Assembly: GCF_963678635.1 (NCBI RefSeq)
Contig: NC_087064.1
Location: 62,241,548 to 62,305,547 of the forward strand
Source of the DNA: Symsagittifera roscoffensis
Taxonomy: Eukaryota; Xenacoelomorpha; Acoela; Convolutidae
Direction of reading: 5' to 3'
DNA: 64,000 bases
Shown: piece by piece, positions 50,076 through 62,541 of the stretch
Layout: the number at the start of each line of letters is the position of its first letter
Numbering within the stretch: position 1 is the stretch's first letter
The notes under the pieces: model-generated
The model's input: the letters and a program-made list of their open reading frames with translations, nothing else
Told to the model about the DNA's origin: nothing
Database searches by the model: none
Program-made: the position numbers and the translations under genes

Positions 50076-52706
50076 ATTTTGGCAGCAAGGAGGTAAATTT
50101 ATGTTGACTATATACAAGTTAGCTGAGCGAGCAATAAACTGGAAATGTTTTTTGCAAGAACGAAAAGTGAAGAAGATCTTTACAAAACATATTAGCACAG
50201 AAATTAACGTTTAGTTTGGGGAAAACAATTCGGATTCTTGAGTGATAAAAGGCAATTACCAGCCGAAGCAAAGCAATATTTGAAGCACCAAGTTTTCTCT
50301 TTATGAAGTCAATGTTTGCAGAGAGGATGGTAATGGGGATAGTAATCGGGTTAATCTTATGAACTTCAATAATTATGAAAAATCTGCAATCCTTAAAAAG
50401 TTTGAAACCATAGATGAATTACCATTAAAGCAGGCTATTATCGTACCACAGTTAGGTTTCTGCGAGGGGTAGCGCGAGACAGTAGTGGCAAGGTCGGCTA
50501 GTTTTGCACCTCTGTATGAGTGAACCGTGGCTCCGACATCTTTGGGGCTGCAGTACTTGGTCCTCGAGGTTCCTATTTCGAGTTTCCTGCTCCACTTCGG
50601 CCTGTAATTTGGAACGGAGACTCACTGATCAGGGTACAAAAACGCAAAACAAGGGAAAGAATAGATTGTAAAATGGATTGTAAAGAAACTGGACTTCAAA
50701 ACAAATAATGAAAAAGAAATAAAACCGACTATCACCTGGTTTTTCACGGGTGGAAATTGCGGTGGAAATGTAGGGTAGAGAGGGAGTATCGCGGATTGAC
50801 GAGTTTATCTCTGAAATACCGCTTCGGGTCTTCTTCTTACAACGGTACCATTGGCGTCACATCACCTGAAACTACTTCATAGGTTTATCACATTAATTAA
50901 TACACTAAAAACATACTTGGATTTTATGCCTCAGCTTGTAAAACTACTCGTCACACCATAAAACTAATGATCATGTTATGCAGGGGAGGGGGTGGAAGGA
51001 AACAACGTCGCGGCTGATTGGCATGGAGACCACTGCGCAGTTTGATCAACACTATATTAATGTTCTGACCACAACGCCTAGAAGGGTTAAATGGAAAAAT
51101 TTTTAGAAAGAAAAAGCAACCACGCCCAAAACTTTCAGCCGCCATTAACTGCTAAGCAAATCCCCTACTACGTTGCACACACACAGGAGAGCACCACTGA
51201 TTAAACTAGGCCCATGCAACTCAATATTAATGCCGATCTTGATGTATGGACTCTCGTGTAACCATCTGGGGAGACACGATCTCACTAGCCTGGTGTGTCA
51301 TTCGACCAGAAAGACCTGGAAACGCATGTCGACAAGGAATTTTTAGTTCAAGCAGTTTTGATGTACGATGTGTTAATTGTGTTGATTAACGGTCTTATTT
51401 ACTACAATGAACGAATTGGGAAGGTTCAGTTGAGAATGACATGGTTTTTTTTTTAATTCATTCAAAATAAAGACACGCGATGATCTTGAAAATTCGCGAA
51501 AATTGAGAGCCGCGAAACTTAGACAGATAATTTTAGCTGATAGAAAACAGATGCACTACAGATATGAAAAACTATTGAAACTACAGCTATCAGTATTTGA
51601 AGAGAAGAAGCTCCGAGTTGTAAAAATTGTGCTGCTTAAATTGTTGCAGTGCAATTGCCGTGAATCAAGAGGGCTAACGAGAGAACTTGTCACCCTTTCC
51701 GATTGTGAAGAAGACGCTTCTTGACGCGGATTCAGGAAACCGGAGTGGTACTGGAGAGTAAAATTTAACTGATTTTAAAACAAATTTCAGCATCCCGGAA
51801 TTCAATTTAAATTAATATCCGATTATTTGCAAATAATGAGAATCTAGGAGTTAATGAAAATGGTCGACTCATCTCCGATTGATATGATGATTTCATCTAC
51901 CAAAGAGTAAATCCAGAGACCCAGCGATGAGCCAAGTTAGTTTGAGCGGTAACCAAGTTAATTTGACCGGTTTGGCCGATAGCTTTTAGGTAGTAGCGAT
52001 TTCGTTGACCCGATGTTACGAGAACCACACATTAAACTGGCTATGGTAGAGACGGTTAAACGGAAGTGAAGCTCTGTTTAGGCGCTCGCTAGTCGTCTTA
52101 GAACTTGGTTTTATTTTTCGTCCTTATGTACTTTCGGGAAAAGTTTACATTGAGGGCTTCCAGAATAAAGCCCCGAAATGGATTACAGCTTGCTCACAAA
52201 ACAATTACATCAACAAGTTACGATCTTTGAATGTATTGCTGCTTCCAATGTGTTTTCAACTCACAGATCTTTTCTTCCTCTCTCAAGTCTGAAAAACATA
52301 AAAGATTCAATTCCAAATCTGTCGCGCTACCCAGAATCAAATCTGAGAACAAAAGACATTTTCAAACTCGCCAACGTAAGAACTGAGAAAGCACTAGAAG
52401 AATTTACCTTTCGAGCTCGTCGAGACGCAAACCGGATCAACAAACAGACCGAGGGCAACAGCGAAGCGGGACTCAATAAGCGAACCATAGTAGGAATGTG
52501 GAAACATGTGGACGAACATTACTCATAGCATAACTTATGCATATAGCAAATTGCGTGCTGATGCCAACGGTAAAAAAAACAACTGAAAAATTTTCTAAAG
52601 AAACAAAAAATGACCAACAACCAACTTCAGCTGAAAACTCACATCAACAACGGCAACAACAATAAATACCTGCAGAATGTAACAAAAAAACGTTTACTCA
52701 CAATCC
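50076..52706. other. Flank of RT element copy A, with two unexplained open frames
   Basis: No known gene. An old internal repeat pairs 50898-51092 with 52739-52930 (acttggatt..atgcctca.ctttgtaa.. and ctcgtcacaccataaaa). Plus-strand frames at 51503-51724 (73 codons, basic helical, RYEKLLKLQLSVFEEKKLR) and 52178-52528 (116 codons) have no recognised domain. Confidence 0.4.
52178..52528 (+). CDS. Unrecognised small open frame
   Basis: 116 codons from MDYSLLTKQLHQQVTIFECI to a stop after MWKHVDEHYS. The mixed amino-acid usage (ESNLRTKDIFKLANVRTEKA, FRARRDANRINKQ) looks more protein-like than the surroundings. No signal peptide, membrane segment or known motif. It lies in the part of the block that copy B has lost. 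It may be chance or belong to a mobile element. Confidence 0.25.
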   Translation: MDYSLLTKQLHQQVTIFECIAASNVFSTHRSFLPLSSLKNIKDSIPNLSRYPESNLRTKDIFKLANVRTEKALEEFTFRARRDANRINKQTEGNSEAGLNKRTIVGMWKHVDEHYS

Positions 52707-53319
52707 CCGATTGTAATTCAAAGTTGTCGGCGGAATAATTAGTACATGACAAACAGACTTGGATTGCATGCCTCACTTTGTAATATCACTCGTCACACCA
52801 TAAAAACAAGGCTCCTCAAGCGGAACGGGAAAGAATCAACTTAGCGGTAAATTGGCATGGAGATTATTGAATTGTTTTGATCAGAACTAAATTACTGCTC
52901 TGATCAAATCACCTAAAAGGGCTGGGCGGAAATTATTAGGGTTATTCGATTGATAATTGCAGTTAATTGCATTATAACTGAGCTTTTGACCCAAAAACCA
53001 GGATATTCAATTTACCAATCACAAAAAAGCTTTCAGATAATTGCAATTTTATGTTAACTAGCGTGTCACACACCATCTCTGTTTCTAGCAGATTGATGAG
53101 AGTAGCTTTTGCTTATATGTAAGATATAAGAAAAAAAACCAAGGAAAATAATGCAGCCGTGAAACAGAAAGAGACCTTCAACAACGCTCTCTTTTTTTAA
53201 ATCTAAATATTGAACGAAGAAATTGTGTTCAATTTCTTAAATCCACAATGAATAAATCGATTTGCCGCACCGCTAATAATCCTAAATTTAACTCACAACA
53301 TCTTAGCAAAATAACAAGT

Positions 53320-53933
53320 GGTCATTTTAAAATTATTGAAGTCAAAGCAAAACTCGAAAATCTGGAAATTAATGAAGCTAAAGACCTTATAACTTTGGAA
53401 AACTTCCATTGAAAAAACTCAGGTGTTCTATCCATAAATCTTTTTCAACACGATAGCTATTAATTGCATCTTTTCATCAACGTGGAAAATAAGTGAAATT
53501 GTCCCCGTTCCCAGCGCAGGAGACAAACAACCAGTTTTCAATTACAGCCCAATAACTCTTCTTACAGTAACGTCAATCTCTTCTGATATTTTTCAGAGTT
53601 TAATTGGCGAGATTGTAAATTTCAAAAAAATCTTGGCGCCCGACTTTTCCGTGTTTTAAGGTAGGGTAGAATAGAAAGTTGTTCAAGCTATAAGAGTGGC
53701 AAGAGATTTTCTATGATTTTGGATGTACCTCAGGGGTCGATTTTTGGACCCTTAATGGTCATATTCTTTGTAAATGGCCTACCGGAGTGCTCAATGTTGG
53801 CAAGCTTTGGCTATGTTGATGATTACAAGATAGTATCGAATAACCCCGTAATAGTAAAAAGTAGACGCCAAAAGAATATGGAACTGGTGCACCAAAAGTT
53901 TTATGGAAATAAATATTTTAGAATTTATAAAGA
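53320..53933 (+). pseudogene. Non-LTR reverse-transcriptase fragment (plus strand), copy A
   Basis: WKISEIVPVPSAGDKQPVFN, then YSPITLL near 53490-53570 (the RT 'K..I..P..K.GD...NYRPISLL' block), then a frame from 53713 with DVPQGSIFGPL and FGYVDDYKIVSN (catalytic YVDD). Frame breaks lie between, and it ends where array 2 begins. A different family and strand from the minus-strand RT element around it. Confidence 0.8.
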
Positions 53934-53935
53934 AA

Positions 53936-56509
53936 ATTAGCGAGGTGTTGCCCAGAGTAATTTTGCCTTTGATGTCGAGTCGAGTGTCATCTTCAGTCGT
54001 GGTTGTTTTGTTGCGAAAGCTTTCGCCTTCCAACAATTGAAGTTTCATATTGCCTTTGATGTCGAGTCGAGTGTCATCTTCACTCGTGGCTGTTTTGTTG
54101 CGAAAGCTTTCGCCTTCCAACAATTTAAGTTTCGGTTCCAGTCGTGGTTGTTTTGCCTTTGATGTCGAGTCGAAAGTCATCTTGAGTTGTGGTTGTTTTG
54201 TTGCGAAAGCTTTCGCCTTCCAACAATTGAAGTTTCATTTTGCCTTTGATGTCGAGTCGAGTGTCATCTTCAGTCGTGGTTGTTTTGTTGCGAAAGCTTT
54301 CGCCTTCCAACAATTGAAGTTTCATATTGCCTTTGATGTCGAGTCGAGTGTCATCTTCACTCGTGGCTGTTTTGTTGCGAAAGCTTTCGCCTTCCAACAA
54401 TTTAAGTTTCGGTTCCAGTCGTGGTTGTTTTGCCTTTGATGTCGAGTCGAAAGTCATCTTGAGTTGTGGTTGTTTTGTTGCGAAAGCTTTCGCCTTCCAA
54501 CAATTGAAGTTTCATTTTGCCTTTGATGTCGAGTCGAGTGTCATCTTCAGTCGTGGTTGTTTTGTTGCGAAAGCTTTCGCCTTCCAACAATTGAAGTTTC
54601 GGTTCTAAATCAACATGGGATTTAGCATGGGGTTTGAAAAAAAATTATCGAAAAGGTTTTGCCCTGAGTCATTTTGCCTTTGATGTCGAGTCGAATGTCA
54701 TCTTCAGTCGTGGTTGTTTTGTTGCGAAAGCTTTCGCCTTCCAACAATTGAAGTTTCATATTGCCTTTGATGTCGAGTCGAGTGTCATCTTCACTCGTGG
54801 CTGTTTTGTTGCGAAAGCTTTCGCCTTCCAACAATTTAAGTTTCGGTTCCAGTCGTGGTTGTTTTGCCTTTGATGTCGAGTCGAAAGTCATCTTGAGTTG
54901 TGGTTGTTTTGTTGCGAAAGCTTTCGCCTTCCAACAATTGAAGTTTCATTTTGCCTTTGATGTCGAGTCGAGTGTCATCTTCAGTCGTGGTTGTTTTGTT
55001 GCGAAAGCTTTCGCCTTCCAACAATTGAAGTTTCGGTTCTAAATCAACATGGGATTTAGCATGGGGTTTGAAAAAAAATTATCGAAAAGGTTTTGCCCTG
55101 AGTCATTTTGCCTTTGATGTCGAGTCGAATGTCATCTTCAGTCGTGGTTGTTTTGTTGCGAAAGCTTTCGCCTTCCAACAATTGAAGTTTCATATTGCCT
55201 TTGATGTCGAGTCGAGTGTCATCTTCACTCGTGGCTGTTTTGTTGCGAAAGCTTTCGCCTTCCAACAATTTAAGTTTCGGTTCCAGTCGTGGTTGTTTTG
55301 CCTTTGATGTCGAGTCGAAAGTCATCTTGAGTTGTGGTTGTTTTGTTGCGAAAGCTTTCGCCTTCCAACAATTGAAGTTTCATTTTGCCTTTGATGTCGA
55401 GTCGAGTGTCATCTTCAGTCGTGGTTGTTTTGTTGCGAAAGCTTTCGCCTTCCAACAATTGAAGTTTCGGTTCTAAATCAACATGGGATTTAGCATGGGG
55501 TTTGAAAAAAAATTATCGAAAAGGTTTTGCCCTGAGTCATTTTGCCTTTGATGTCGAGTCGAATGTCATCTTCAGTCGTGGTTGTTTTGTTGCGAAAGCT
55601 TTCGCCTTCCAACAATTGAAGTTTCATATTGCCTTTGATGTCGAGTCGAGTGTCATCTTCACTCGTGGCTGTTTTGTTGCGAAAGCTTTCGCCTTCCAAC
55701 AATTTAAGTTTCGGTTCCAGTCGTGGTTGTTTTGCCTTTGATGTCGAGTCGAAAGTCATCTTGAGTTGTGGTTGTTTTGTTGCGAAAGCTTTCGCCTTCC
55801 AACAATTGAAGTTTCATTTTGCCTTTGATGTCGAGTCGAGTGTCATCTTCAGTCGTGGTTGTTTTGTTGCGAAAGCTTTCGCCTTCCAACAATTGAAGTT
55901 TCGGTTCTAAATCAACATGGGATTTAGCATGGGGTTTGAAAAAAAATTATCGAAAAGGTTTTGCCCTGAGTCATTTTGCCTTTGATGTCGAGTCGAATGT
56001 CATCTTCAGTCGTGGTTGTTTTGTTGCGAAAGCTTTCGCCTTCCAACAATTGAAGTTTCATATTGCCTTTGATGTCGAGTCGAGTGTCATCTTCACTCGT
56101 GGCTGTTTTGTTGCGAAAGCTTTCGCCTTCCAACAATTTAAGTTTCGGTTCCAGTCGTGGTTGTTTTGCCTTTGATGTCGAGTCGAAAGTCATCTTGAGT
56201 TGTGGTTGTTTTGTTGCGAAAGCTTTCGCCTTCCAACAATTGAAGTTTCATTTTGCCTTTGATGTCGAGTCGAGTGTCATCTTCAGTCGTGGTTGTTTTG
56301 TTGCGAAAGCTTTCGCCTTCCAACAATTGAAGTTTCGGTTCTAAATCAACATGGGATTTAGCATGGGGTTTGAAAAAAAATTATCGAAAAGGTTTTGCCC
56401 TGAGTCATTTTGCCTTTGATGTCGAGTCGAATGTCATCTTCAGTCGTGGTTGTTTTGTTGCGAAAGCTTTCGCCTTCCAACAATTGAAGTTTCGGTTCTA
56501 AATCAACAT
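53936..56509 (-). repeat. Higher-order satellite array 2
   Basis: Same 434-bp period and flanks as array 1. Its left edge starts at attagcgaggtgttgccc exactly as array 1 does (45251), but here it abuts the non-LTR fragment instead of the RT C-terminal tail. It has 24 monomers; the three extra (277 bp = 87+103+87) sit at the left end, where the cycle runs without the long monomer (landmarks at 54050 and 54327 are 277 bp apart). All second monomers are of the aatttaag type. Confidence 0.95.
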
Positions 56510-59038
56510 CATGGCATACTTCGTCCAAGAATGTCGCAAAGGTATCACGAATTTTAATATGTCTTCGTTGAGGCATCCACCTATGCGGTTGTGTAGAGGG
56601 TGGGTCAGTGTAAACGGTTGCCCACATAGGCATGTATGTGGAGTATTTGGAAGTTACCATCCATATCTCAGATTAAAACATTCATTCAACTCTGATTTGT
56701 TGAAGGAAAAATTGTAATTTTTCAGGGGGAGCACGTTAAACCAGCATAATGCTCCTTTCTATGATGCGAAATTTAGTGATAGCTTTTTTTGATGAGCAAT
56801 TTTGTATAAATGTAACGTTTTTTTGAAATTTTGATGTTTTGTCTTTTAGTTTTGATGTTTCTATTTATGAGATTTTGTTCCTTTTCAGCTATTTCTGGAT
56901 CTCTGTTTTCTAACGTTTCACAAATGGCTCGTGACCAGATATAATTGTTGGAAAAGTCCGTGCTACATAAGAGCTCAAATCTTCCCATTGTTGGTGATAG
57001 TGCAAAAAACTTGTGATCAACATCGGTTATTTGGTTTTTACCAGTAATACTACGGAGTAGCTGCTGTCTTGCATTTTTTTTTCTCAATTTCATCCATTTT
57101 CTTAATTGCTTCCAGAGGTTAAAAAGCTTAATTTGTTTTGAATTCCCTTTGTGAAGCAGGATTACGCTTTTTGAGGTGACATTTTAGCTATTTCGGGAAG
57201 TTTTTTTGTTAGCGTAGTTGTATTTTCCCTTTTGCTTCCATATTTTTATCACACGCTGATTGAGTTAATATAACCGATCCAAGGACTCTAAAACCATTTA
57301 CCATTGTATTGGCTTCGAATACCTTTATTGCGTTTTCTCGACGGTTTTTCTTTTATGAGTTGACACTAGGAAGGCTTCACATTTTAGCCGAAAGACTTTC
57401 CGTGCATATCTAGGTTGTCCAGTATTGTACTGAGAATGTTAAGATCATCTGCAGCTTTTCCGTCATCTGCGTACCAACATTGAGTTTTTGCAGGAGCTCG
57501 ATCAGTGTATTATCCATTTACATACACAGCCATTGCGAGGGGATCACCTTGCGTTGTGCCTTCGGTTGATGTCAAAACCGTGTTGTTGACATTTGTTTTT
57601 ATGGGATGTTTGTATGAGTTGACCAGCGCATGTTCTAGTGCCGGTCAAAGGAAGTCTACATTCTTAGAGCAAGATATCTACGAGCGAGTTGACAGCATTT
57701 TGTGCGTCAACAAGTAGTCCAAAAAGCGTAATATTCTGGTTTCTAGAATTCATTCCTTAAGCTGTGGATAGCAGTTTTGAATCCCAAGTAGTTTTTAATT
57801 TTTTTCCCGAAATTTGTAAGGTATAATTTTTTAAATTGGGCGATTCATTAGCCATATATTCGTCTAAGAACCTCGCCTATACCAATGGGCCCTACCACTG
57901 ATTTTTTGCCGGAGGTATCAGACGACACGATTTGTACGCCCTTAGGTTTGTACAATGGGGAGAAATTTGTTTACTATTGTATAGGATAGCTTTGAAAATT
58001 GTTTTGCAATGCTCAATGAATATCCGGATGAGATGAAATAATATCCTTCTCCATTCAAACGCATCTAGACCTTGGCGTCCGCGCGTTTTTGGGGTTATTT
58101 TTTGAACTGTCTTGGCTCATAATTGTTCAAGTACAGATGGGTATTATGGCATTATGTCTTCACTTACTTCAGTAATATAATTATTTTTCGCTGCGTTGGT
58201 TCAGGGTTGTTTTGTTTTCAGGATACTATGGACTGTTTTTCCTTCAATGACTTCGCCTTGGGGGAAGTACTCTTTTGTTTTATTTTCTGAAAGGCAGTCA
58301 GGGGCGGCAGATAGGCAGATATTTTGCCTGTACTTATAAGTTCATCGAACTGTTTAACTTCCTCCTCTTTACTTCGCTTTTCTTCTGTTTTGGATGTCTA
58401 CTTTGGGGAGCTTTTGATTTAGCGAAAGTTTGTCTGGTAGGCCTCGCTTCCATAAAATCATCGGCGGCTCAGAGTGTTGGATTTGGATCCTCATTTAGAC
58501 AGCTGCAGATGTGGGAGAATCATTGCTGCTTTCACTGCGAGGTTAGATTTTGGTGTTTATTCAACTAGTGACACCAGCTGCAGCTGCAGGTTCAGTGATT
58601 CTATGAGTTGGAAACCGGGCATGTTTTTTCTCAGAAGTATGAAGCGCGGTTTACACTTAGCGAAATTTTTTTTACATGTCATTTTTTTAATTTCAAGTTC
58701 TTGGTCGATAAATTTCTATCAGTGATAGGGTACTGTAACGATTGCTGGGGGCGATGGATTAGGTTATGTTGAGTTGGGCAGTACATTTCGTTCGGGTGTT
58801 GCCTGTAATGTTTCTTCTTGAGTTATAAGGGGCTGTGCTTGGTGGTCTTTTGGTGGAGTTGAAAACTTTTGGAAATTTTTCGGGGTTGCAGTGTGTACAG
58901 GAGAACCCATTATAATAAAAAGTGCTGCTCCGCAGCCCGCTACATGAGACGTGGATGTATGCTTTGCAAGTGATACACCAAATTCCTCCTTTTCGGAGGT
59001 GGCGTTTGCAAGTAGGGCAATGCGCTTGATAGGGCCAT
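56510..59038 (-). pseudogene. Reverse-transcriptase element, copy B (body)
   Basis: Nearly identical to 47548-50075. Differences seen: one T fewer in the run near 56784, two extra bases (ct) near 58366, and c for t at ~58423. The same RT and finger motifs and the same breaks are present, so the copy is dead. Confidence 0.7.
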
Positions 59039-60022
59039 ATTTTGGCAGCAAGGAGGTAAATTTATGTTGACTATATACAAGTTAGCTGAGCGAGCAATAA
59101 ACTGGAAATGTTTTTTGCAAGAACGAAAAGTGAAGAAGATCTTTACAAAACATATTAGCACAGAAATTAACGTTTAGTTTGGGGAAAACAATTCGGATTC
59201 TTGAGTGATAAAAGGCAATTACCAGCCGAAGCAAAGCAATATTTGAAGCACCAAGTTTTCTCTTTATGAAGTCAATGTTTGCAGAGAGGATGGTAATGGG
59301 GATAGTAATCGGGTTAATCTTATGAACTTCAATAATTATGAAAAATCTGCAATCCTTAAAAAGTCTGAAACCATAGATGAATTACCATTAAAGCAGGCTA
59401 TTATCGTACCACAGTTAGGTTTCTGCGAGGGGTAGCGCGAGACAGTAGTGGCAAGGTCGGCTAGTTTTGCACCTCTGTATGAGTGAACCGTGGCTCCGAC
59501 ATCTTTGGGGCTGCAGTACTTGGTCCTCGAGGTTCCTATTTCGAGTTTCCTGCTCCACTTCGGCCTGTAATTTGGAACGGAGACTCACTGATCAGGGTAC
59601 AAAAACGCAAAACAAGGGAAAGAATAGATTGTAAAATGGATTGTAAAGAAACTGGACTTCAAAACAAATAATGAAAAAGAAATAAAACCGACTATCACCT
59701 GGTTTTTCACGGGTGGAAATTGCGGTGGAAATGTAGGGTAGAGAGGGAGTATCGCGGATTGACGAGTTTATCTCTGAAATACCGCTTCGGGTCTTCTTCT
59801 TACAACGGTACCATTGGCGTCACATCACCTGAAACTACTTCATAGGTTTATCACATTAATTAATACACTAAAAACATACTTGGATTTTATGCCTCAGCTT
59901 GTAAAACTACTCGTCACACCATAAAACTAATGATCATGTTATGCAGGGGAGGGGGTGGAAGGAAACAACGTCGCGGCTGATTGGCATGGAGACCACTGCG
60001 CAGTTTGATCAACACTATATTA
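59039..60022. other. Flank of RT element copy B
   Basis: Matches 50076-51059 with few changes (agtctgaa for agtttgaa near 59360). It ends at a deletion junction: after actatatta come three bases (taa), then ccgattgtaattc, so 51060-52706 of copy A (1,647 bp) is missing. Confidence 0.85.
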
Positions 60023-60639
60023 TAACCGATTGTAATTCAAAGTTGTCGGCGGAATAATTAGTACATGACAAACAGACTTGGATTGCATGCCTCACTTTGT
60101 AATATCACTCGTCACACCATAAAAACAAGGCTCCTCAAGCGGAACGGGAAAGAATCAACTTAGCGGTAAATTGGCATGGAGATTATTGAATTGTTTTGAT
60201 CAGAACTAAATTACTGCTCTGATCAAATCACCTAAAAGGGCTGGGCGGAAATTATTAGGGTTATTCGATTGATAATTGCAGTTAATTGCATTATAACTGA
60301 GCTTTTGACCCAAAAACCAGGATATTCAATTTACCAATCACAAAAAAGCTTTCAGATAATTGCAATTTTATGTTAACTAGCGTGTCACACACCATCTCTG
60401 TTTCTAGCAGATTGATGAGAGTAGCTTTTGCTTATATGTAAGATATAAGAAAAAAAACCAAGGAAAATAATGCAGCCGTGAAACAGAAAGAGACCTTCAA
60501 CAACGCTCTCTTTTTTTAAATCTAAATATTGAACGAAGAAATTGTGTTCAATTTCTTAAATCCACAATGAATAAATCGATTTGCCGCACCGCTAATAATC
60601 CTAAATTTAACTCACAACATCTTAGCAAAATAACAAGTG

Positions 60640-61252
60640 GTCATTTTAAAATTATTGAAGTCAAAGCAAAACTCGAAAATCTGGAAATTAATGAAGCTAA
60701 AGACCTTATAACTTTGGAAAACTTCCATTGAAAAAACTCAGGTGTTCTATCCATAAATCTTTTTCAACACGATAGCTATTAATTGCATCTTTTCATCAAC
60801 GTGGAAAATAAGTGAAATTGTCCCCGTTCCCAGCGCAGGAGACAAACAACCAGTTTTCAATTACAGCCCAATAACTCTTCTTACAGTAACGTCAATCTCT
60901 TCTGATATTTTTCAGAGTTTAATTGGCGAGATTGTAAATTTCAAAAAAATCTTGGCGCCCGACTTTTCCGTGTTTTAAGGTAGGGTAGAATAGAAAGTTG
61001 TTCAAGCTATAAGAGTGGCAAGAGATTTTCTATGATTTTGGATGTACCTCAGGGGTCGATTTTTGGACCCTTAATGGTCATATTCTTTGTAAATGGCCTA
61101 CCGGAGTGCTCAATGTTGGCAAGCTTTGGCTATGTTGATGATTACAAGATAGTATCGAATAACCCCGTAATAGTAAAAAGTAGACGCCAAAAGAATATGG
61201 AACTGGTGCACCAAAAGTTTTATGGAAATAAATCTTTTAGAATTTATAAAGA
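60640..61252 (+). pseudogene. Non-LTR reverse-transcriptase fragment, copy B
   Basis: Same as 53320-53933 (one change seen: aaatctttt for aaatatttt). Here the sequence continues past the point where copy A meets array 2 (agattggcatcaaatg). Confidence 0.8.
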
Positions 61253-61904
61253 TTGGCATCAAATGTAGTACAGTTAGGTAAATAAGTATTTTTTAACAAA
61301 ATTGATTCAAACATTGCATCTGTAATAATATAAGATGCATTGTTTTAGTATTATGGTATCAAAATGGTAAGAAAACTGAGTTTTTGATGCAGAAATCTTT
61401 ATTTTTTTTAAAATGTTTTGACCATTTCTATCATTTTTGTGATGTATCCATAAATATAATATGTACAGTTTGAAAAAAAAATTGTATACCACTAGCTATT
61501 ATTCAAAAAATTTTAAGAAATTTTCTACAAAAAATTACCTTTCTTTTACTTTTTCCTCAAAATTTGGAAACGCAATAAGATTTGATCAAATTGAGCACGC
61601 ACAAGTGATATTTAGTGTACTGACTATCTAAATCAAAGCTCATATTAGCTGAACCCATTCTGAAACCTTGCTGAAACGTAGCTCAAACCTCAAATTTTTC
61701 GAAAAAGTTGTGAAAATAGTCATAGTTTTCGGGAATAAACTAAGATTTAATCGGATGAGTCTCGTCACCTGTTTAAAATTTCCCATTTTACACCTTTCAT
61801 AAAGGTGTTTAGCCTGCTTTTTGTTCCAGGTAAAGGAAAGTTTAGTTACAAAATCAATTCATTTGATCAATCTCTTGTAAAAAACATGGTACCAGTAATT
61901 CAAG
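61253..61904. other. Single-copy spacer between blocks B and C
   Basis: AT-rich, seen only here. Its left side is the natural continuation of the non-LTR fragment. No gene recognised. Confidence 0.5.
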
Positions 61905-62541
61905 TTTGGGGAGCTTTTGATTTAGTGAAAGTTTGTCTGGTAGGCCTCGCTTCCATAAAATCATCGGCGGCTCAGAGTGTTGGATTTGGATCCTCATTTA
62001 GACAGCTGCAGATGTGGGAGAATCATTGCTGCTTTCACTGCGAGGTTAGATTTTGGTGTTTATTCAACTAGTGACACCAGCTGCAGCTGCAGGTTCAGTG
62101 ATTCTATGAGTTGGAAACCGGGCATGTTTTTTCTCAGAAGTATGAAGCGCGGTTTACACTTAGCGAAATTTTTTTTACATGTCATTTTTTTAATTTCAAG
62201 TTCTTGGTCGATAAATTTCTATCAGTGATAGGGTACTGTAACGATTGCTGGGGGCGATGGATTAGGTTATGTTGAGTTGGGCAGTACATTTCGTTCGGGT
62301 GTTGCCTGTAATGTTTCTTCTTGAGTTATAAGGGGCTGTGCTTGGTGGTCTTTTGGTGGAGTTGAAAACTTTTGGAAATTTTTCGGGGTTGCAGTGTGTA
62401 CAGGAGAACCCATTATAATAAAAAGTGCTGCTCCGCAGCCCGCTACATGAGACGTGGATGTATGCTTTGCAAGTGATACACCAAATTCCTCCTTTTCGGA
62501 GGTGGCGTTTGCAAGTAGGGCAATGCGCTTGATAGGGCCAT
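61905..62541 (-). pseudogene. Reverse-transcriptase element, copy C (N-terminal part only)
   Basis: The match to copy A starts abruptly at tttggggagc (49439 in A, 58402 in B). It includes the linker and the PHD-like finger (62436-62525), so the RT core and satellite are absent. Confidence 0.75.

Larger units (their letters stand above)
45251..61252. repeat. Tandem segmental duplication of the satellite/RT block
   Basis: Block A is 45251-53935 and block B is 53936-61252, each in the order array, RT body, flank, non-LTR fragment. The offset is 8685 at the left edge and 8961-8963 in the RT body; the change equals the 277 bp gained by array 2. Block B lacks 1,647 bp. A third partial block follows at 61905-64000. 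Identity by eye is above 99% in the RT body. Confidence 0.9.

Noticed and set aside
50520-50640. Structured RNA (5S or snRNA) in the GC-richer stretch of the RT-element flank.
   Set aside because: It matches no 5S, U-snRNA or spliced-leader pattern I know. The 62-codon frame across it also has no recognised domain.
45365-56344. Many open frames on both strands across the two satellite arrays (62-129 codons).
   Set aside because: They are by-products of a repeated stop-free monomer. The 434-bp period is not a multiple of 3, so no frame continues, and the plus-strand frames are shadows of the minus-strand motif.
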